Shown piece after piece: positions 59,280 to 64,000 of a stretch of 64,000 nucleotides of DNA (position 1 is its first letter; every line of letters starts with the position of its first letter). The stretch lies in the NCBI GenBank assembly GCA_030159075.1, contig BROG01000520.1:124001-188000 (forward strand), written 5' to 3'. Under the pieces are notes generated by a model. The model did not search any database, was not told the origin of the DNA, and was given only the letters and a program-made list of their open reading frames with translations. This stretch comes from Atrina japonica. Its lineage: Eukaryota; Mollusca; Bivalvia; Pterioida; Pinnidae. A program made the position numbers and the translations under genes.

Positions 59280-61620
59280 AACATTTATCTTATCGTGGTC
59301 CTAACAACCAAATTAGTACAACATCCTCAACATAGCTAGCTCTACTACAAAACCACACCCCTATATATATATATATAAATATCCTCCATATATCTATCTC
59401 TACTACAATACCCCATTACCTCCAAATTTCTATCATCACTATAAATGCCACAGCCTCCAAAATGCTAGTTCCACTACAAATACCAAAACCTCCAGACTTC
59501 TAGCTCCACTACAAATACAACAGCCTCCACACTTCTAGCTCCACTGTAAATGCCACTGCCTTCACACTTCTAGATCCACTACAAATGCCACAGCCTCTAC
59601 AATTTTAGCTCTACTTCAAATGCCAAAGCCTCCACAAATCTAGCTTTACTACGAATGCCATAGCCTCCACACATCTAGCTCCAGCACAAATGCCACAGCC
59701 TCAACACATCTAGCTTCACTACAAATGCCACAGCCACCACACATCTAGCTGTAGTACAAATGCCACAACCTCAACACTTCTAGCTCCACAACAAATGTCA
59801 TAGCCTCCACACATCTAACTCTAGTACAAATGCCACAGCCTCCACACTTCTAGCTTCACTACAAATGCTACACCCTCCACATATCTAGCTCATAAATGCC
59901 ACAGCTTCAACACATCTAGCTTCACTACAAATGCCAGAGCCTCCAAATATCTAGCTGTAGTACAAATGCCACAACCTCAAAACTTCTAGCTCCACAACAA
60001 ATGCCATAGCCTCCACAAATCTAACTCCAGCACAAATGCCACAGCCTTAACACATCTAGCTTCACTACAAATGCCACAGCCTCCAGACATCTAGCTGTAG
60101 TACAAATTCCACAACCTCAAAACTTCTAGCTTCACTACAAATGCTACAGCCTCCACATATCTAGCTTCACTACGAATGCCAGAGCCTCCAGACATCTAGC
60201 TGTAGTACAAATGCCACAACCTCAACACTTCTAGCTCCACAACAAATGCCATAGGATCCACATATCTAACTCCAGTACAAATGTCACAGCCGCCACACTT
60301 CTAGATCCACTACAAATGCCAATACCTCCACAATTCTTGCTTTAGTACAAATGCAATAGCCGCAACACTTTTAGCTCCACTACAAATGTCATTACCTCCA
60401 CACATCTAGCTTGAGAACAAATGAAACAGACTCCACACATCTAGCTTCACTACAAATGCCATAGCCTCCACATTTCTAGCTCCACTACAAATGTCATTAC
60501 AGCCACATTTCTAGCTTCAGAACAAATGCCACAGCCTCCACACCTCTAGGTCCACTACAAATGTCATTACCCCTACATTTCTAGCTTCACTACAAATGCC
60601 ACAGCCTCCACTCCTCTAGCTCCACTACAAATGTCATTACACCCACATTTCTAGCTCCAGAATAAATGCCACAGCCTACATACTTCTAGCTACACTACAA
60701 TTGCTACAGCCTCTACACTTCTAGCTTCACTATAAATACAACAGCCTTCACACATCTAGCTCCAGTACAAATGTCACAGCCACCTCACTTCTAGCTCCAG
60801 TACAAATGCCATAGCCTCCATACATTTAGCTCCACTGGAAATACAACAACCTCCACACATCTAGCTACAGTATAAATGCCACATCCTCCACACTTCTAGC
60901 TTCAGTACAAATCCCACAACATCCACACTTGTAGCTTTACTACAAATACCACAACCTTCATCCTTCAAGCTCCAATATAAATGTCACAGCCTCCACACTT
61001 CTAGCTCCAATACAAATGTCACAGCCTCCACACTTCTAGCTCCAATACAAATGCCACAGCCTCCACACTTCTAGCTCCAATACAAATGTCACAGCCTCCA
61101 CACTTCTAGCTCCAATACAAATGTCACAGCCTCCACACTTCTAGCTCCAATACAAATGCCACATCCTCCACACTTCTAGCTCCAATACAAATGTCACAGC
61201 CTCCACACTTCTTGCTTCACTACAAATGCCACAGCCTCCACACATCTAGCTCAGTATAAATGCTACAACCTCACCACTTTTTTGCTCAAGTACAAATCCC
61301 ACAGATTTCTCACTTCTAGCTCCAGTACAAATGTCACATCCTCCTGACTTCTAGCTCCAATACAAATACAACAGACTCCACTTTTATAGCTCCACTTCAA
61401 ATGCCACAGTCTCCACACTTCTAGTTCCACTATAAATGTCATAGTCTCCACACTCCTTGCTCCTAATTACAAATACCACAGCCTCTATACTTCTAGCTCC
61501 ATTACAAATGCCAGAGCCTCCATACTTCTAGCTCCACTAGGAAAACAACAATCTCTACATTTCTAGCTCCACTACAAATGCCACAGTCTCCACACTTCTA
61601 GTTCCACTATAAATGCCATA
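59280..61620. repeat. Minisatellite, 35-bp unit
   Basis: About 65 copies with ctagctccactacaaatgcc and acagcctccacactt. Copies at 60,990-61,210 are almost identical at exactly 35 bp; the outer parts are diverged. It begins after a short (TA)n tract near 59,362. Confidence 0.97.
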
Positions 61621-62650
61621 GTCTCCCTCACACTATTTACAGTATCTTGGACCCACACTTTACTATTACATAGCCATCACTTTTTACAGTATCTTGGACC
61701 CACACTTTGCTATAATAGCCACCACTATTTACAGTATCTTAGTTTTACTATAATAGCTCCACATTACAAATACCACAGCCTCTATACTTCTAGCTCCACT
61801 ACAAATGCCAGAGCCTCCACACTTGTAGCTCCACTACAAATGTCGAAGCATCCTCACTTCTAGCTCCAGTACAGATATCCACCACTATTTACAGTATCTT
61901 GGGACCCACACTTTACAGCCTCCACACTTGTAGCTCCTTGGACCCACTACAAATAGCCACCACTATTTACAGTCGAAGCATCCTCACTTCTAGCTCCAGT
62001 ACAGATATCACAGCCTCCACACTTGTAGCTTTACTACAAATGCCACAACATTCACCCTTCAAGCTCCAATATAAATGTCACAGCCTCCACACTTCTAGCT
62101 CCAATATAAATGTCACAGCCTCCACACTTCTAGCTCCAATATAAATGTCACAGCCTCCACCACCTATTTACAGTATCACCCACACTTTACTATAATAGCT
62201 TATTTACTACTATAATAGCCACCACCTATTTACAGTATCTTGCTCCCAATATAAATGTCACACCCACACTTTACATATAATAGCAGTAATCTCCACACAC
62301 CACTTCCTTGGACACACACTAGCTCCAATATAAATATCTTGGACACAGCCTCCCACACTTCTTGCTTCACCACCACTATTTACCACTTGGACAACTTTAC
62401 TGCCACAGCCACCATACTTCTAGCTTCAGTACAAATACCACAGCCCCAAACACTTCTAGCTCCAGTACAAATACCACAGCCTCTATACTTTTATACACAC
62501 AATGTTACTATAATAGCCACCACTATTTAGCTCCAGTATCTTGTACACACACTTTACTAAATGCTACACCACTATTTACAGTATCTTGCCTTCATACTTA
62601 TACCTCCAGTACAAATATTTTTCATCAGTACCTGTCACTGTCCACCACCT
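61621..62650. repeat. Mosaic zone mixing 35-bp and 46-bp units
   Basis: Fragments of the preceding unit (ctagctccactacaaatgcc) and of the following unit (actttactataatagccacc, tttacagtatcttggaccca) alternate, often broken mid-unit. At least six switches occur between 61,621 and 62,650. Confidence 0.9.
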
Positions 62651-64000
62651 ATTTACAGTATCTTGACCCACACTTTACTATAACATAGCCATCTACTGTC
62701 ATAACCCACACTTTTACTACTTTTCTGTATCTTGGACCCACAACTAGTGTCCACACTCTGTCCCATGATTTACAATAAAAACAGATCACATTTGTACGAT
62801 ACCACAGTCTTATACAGTATCCCTGTAAACCAGTTTACTATAATAGCCATCTTTCTACAGATCACCACCTATTTACAGTATCTTTGACCCACACTTTACT
62901 ATAATACCCACCACCTATTTACAGTATCTTGGACCCACACTTTACTATAATACCCACCACCTATTTACAGTATCTTGGACCCACACTTTACTATAATAGC
63001 CACCACCTATTTACAGTATCTTGGACCCACACTTTACTATAATAGCCACCACTATTTACAGTATCTTGGACCCACACTTTACTATAATAGCCACCACTTT
63101 ACAGTATCTTGGACCCACATTTTACTATAATAGCCACCACTATTTACAGTATCTTGGACCCACACTTTACTCACTTTACTATTTAATAATAGCCACCACT
63201 ATTTACAGTATCTTGGACCCACACTTTACTATAATAGCCACCACCTATTTACAGTATCTTGGACCCACACTTTACTATAATAGCCACCACCTATTAATAG
63301 CCACCACTATTTACAGTATCTTATATAATAGGACCCACACTTTACTTTATAATTTAGCCACCACCTATTTACAGTATCTTGCCACCACTATTTACAGTAC
63401 CCACACTTTACTATAATAGCCACCACCTATTTACAGTATCTTGGACCCCACATTTTAATACTATAATAGCCACCACTATTTACAGTATCTTGTACACACA
63501 CTTTACTATAACACTTTACTATAATAGTCCACCACTTTTTACAGTAGCCACCACCTATTTACAGTATCTTGGACCCACATTTTACTATAATAGCCACCAC
63601 TATTTACAGTATCTTGGACCCACACTTTACTATAATAGCCACCATTTACAGTATCTTGTACACACACTTTACTATAATAGCCACCACTATTTACAGTATC
63701 TTGGACCCACACTTTACTATAATAGCCACCACCTATTTTGCTACAGTATCTATAATAGCCACCACTATTTACCAGTATCTTGGACCCACATTTTACTATA
63801 ATACACACACTTTACTATAATAGCCACCACTATTTATAATAGCAGTATCTTGGTATCTTGGACCCACACTTTACTATAATAGCCACCACTATTTACAGTA
63901 TCTTTACTGGACCCACACTTTACAGTATCTTGTATAATAGCCACCACTATTTACAGTTTCTTGTATCTTGGACCACACTTTACTATAACCCACACAACTT
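62651..64000. repeat. Minisatellite, about 46-bp unit, continuing past the window
   Basis: About 28 copies with cacactttactataatagcc, accactatttacagtatctt and ggaccca (45 or 46 bp depending on a ctattt/cctattt variant). Partial units are common, especially at 63,170-63,560 and after 63,720. The array reaches the last base. Confidence 0.95.

Noticed and set aside
1..64000. A centromeric or telomeric region
   Set aside because: No dominant satellite or telomeric hexamer tract is present; the arrays are many and unrelated.

Overview
This window looks like non-coding, strongly AT-rich nuclear DNA from an animal, most likely a marine bivalve or related mollusc. The inference rests on the interspersed repeats: two tRNA-headed SINE-like families, small inverted-repeat DNA transposons, and hairpin-headed elements beginning AGCTCACCTGAAC or ATGTCCCTC, types I associate with bivalve genomes. 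No search could be run, so the assignment is provisional. I found no convincing protein-coding gene, rRNA gene or functional tRNA gene. All long open frames lie in tandem repeats or transposons.

The main content is tandem repeats. By my count more than twenty arrays with different units cover roughly 38 kb of the 64 kb. In order, with approximate unit lengths: 5.67-6.23 kb (20 bp), 8.38-10.45 kb (62-64 bp, then 38 bp), 10.73-10.83 kb (about 18 bp), 11.04-11.39 kb (about 25 bp), 12.98-15.18 kb (30 bp) passing into 15.18-16.2 kb (61 bp), 19.02-20.64 kb (62 bp), 21.28-21.69 kb (about 110 bp), 22.77-24.48 kb (57 bp), 25.93-29.63 kb (about 42-70 bp, scrambled), 31.58-32.64 kb (67 bp), 32.83-33.70 kb (37 bp), 35.12-35.58 kb (CAT-rich), 36.93-37.56 kb (146 bp), 39.76-40.66 kb (45 bp), 41.98-42.98 kb (TTTGTC-rich), 43.08-43.34 and 43.44-48.66 kb (30 bp, same family), 48.84-49.42 kb (45 bp), 49.87-50.57 kb (26 bp), 51.29-59.19 kb (54 bp), 59.28-62.6 kb (35 bp) and 61.6-64.0 kb (46 bp, running off the end).

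Between the arrays lie mobile-element relics. MITE family A has TTAA-flanked ends reading CTCATCAACCCCT. Family B has TA-flanked ends reading CAGTGGAACCT, as in Tc1/mariner elements. Two elements have CAGGG...CCCTG ends and 5-bp target duplications; one sits cleanly inside an older array at 9,934-10,144. There are also several copies of two SINE families with recognisable A and B boxes.

The most interesting pattern is that several arrays appear to have grown out of transposable elements. At 31.1-33.7 kb two neighbouring MITEs carry arrays whose units are their own end sequences. At 49.87-50.62 kb a 26-bp array looks like repeated copies of a SINE tRNA-like B box, and 11.04-11.41 kb shows a weaker version. 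SINEs at 5.2 kb and 33.8 kb hold two and three copies of an internal segment, which look like early stages of the same process. A hairpin-headed element beginning at 22,169 may have been expanded to about 8 kb by two arrays. Some arrays (26-29.6, 31.7-33.3, 44.1-45.0 and 61.6-64 kb) consist of abruptly joined partial units, so assembly error must be excluded before their fine structure is trusted.
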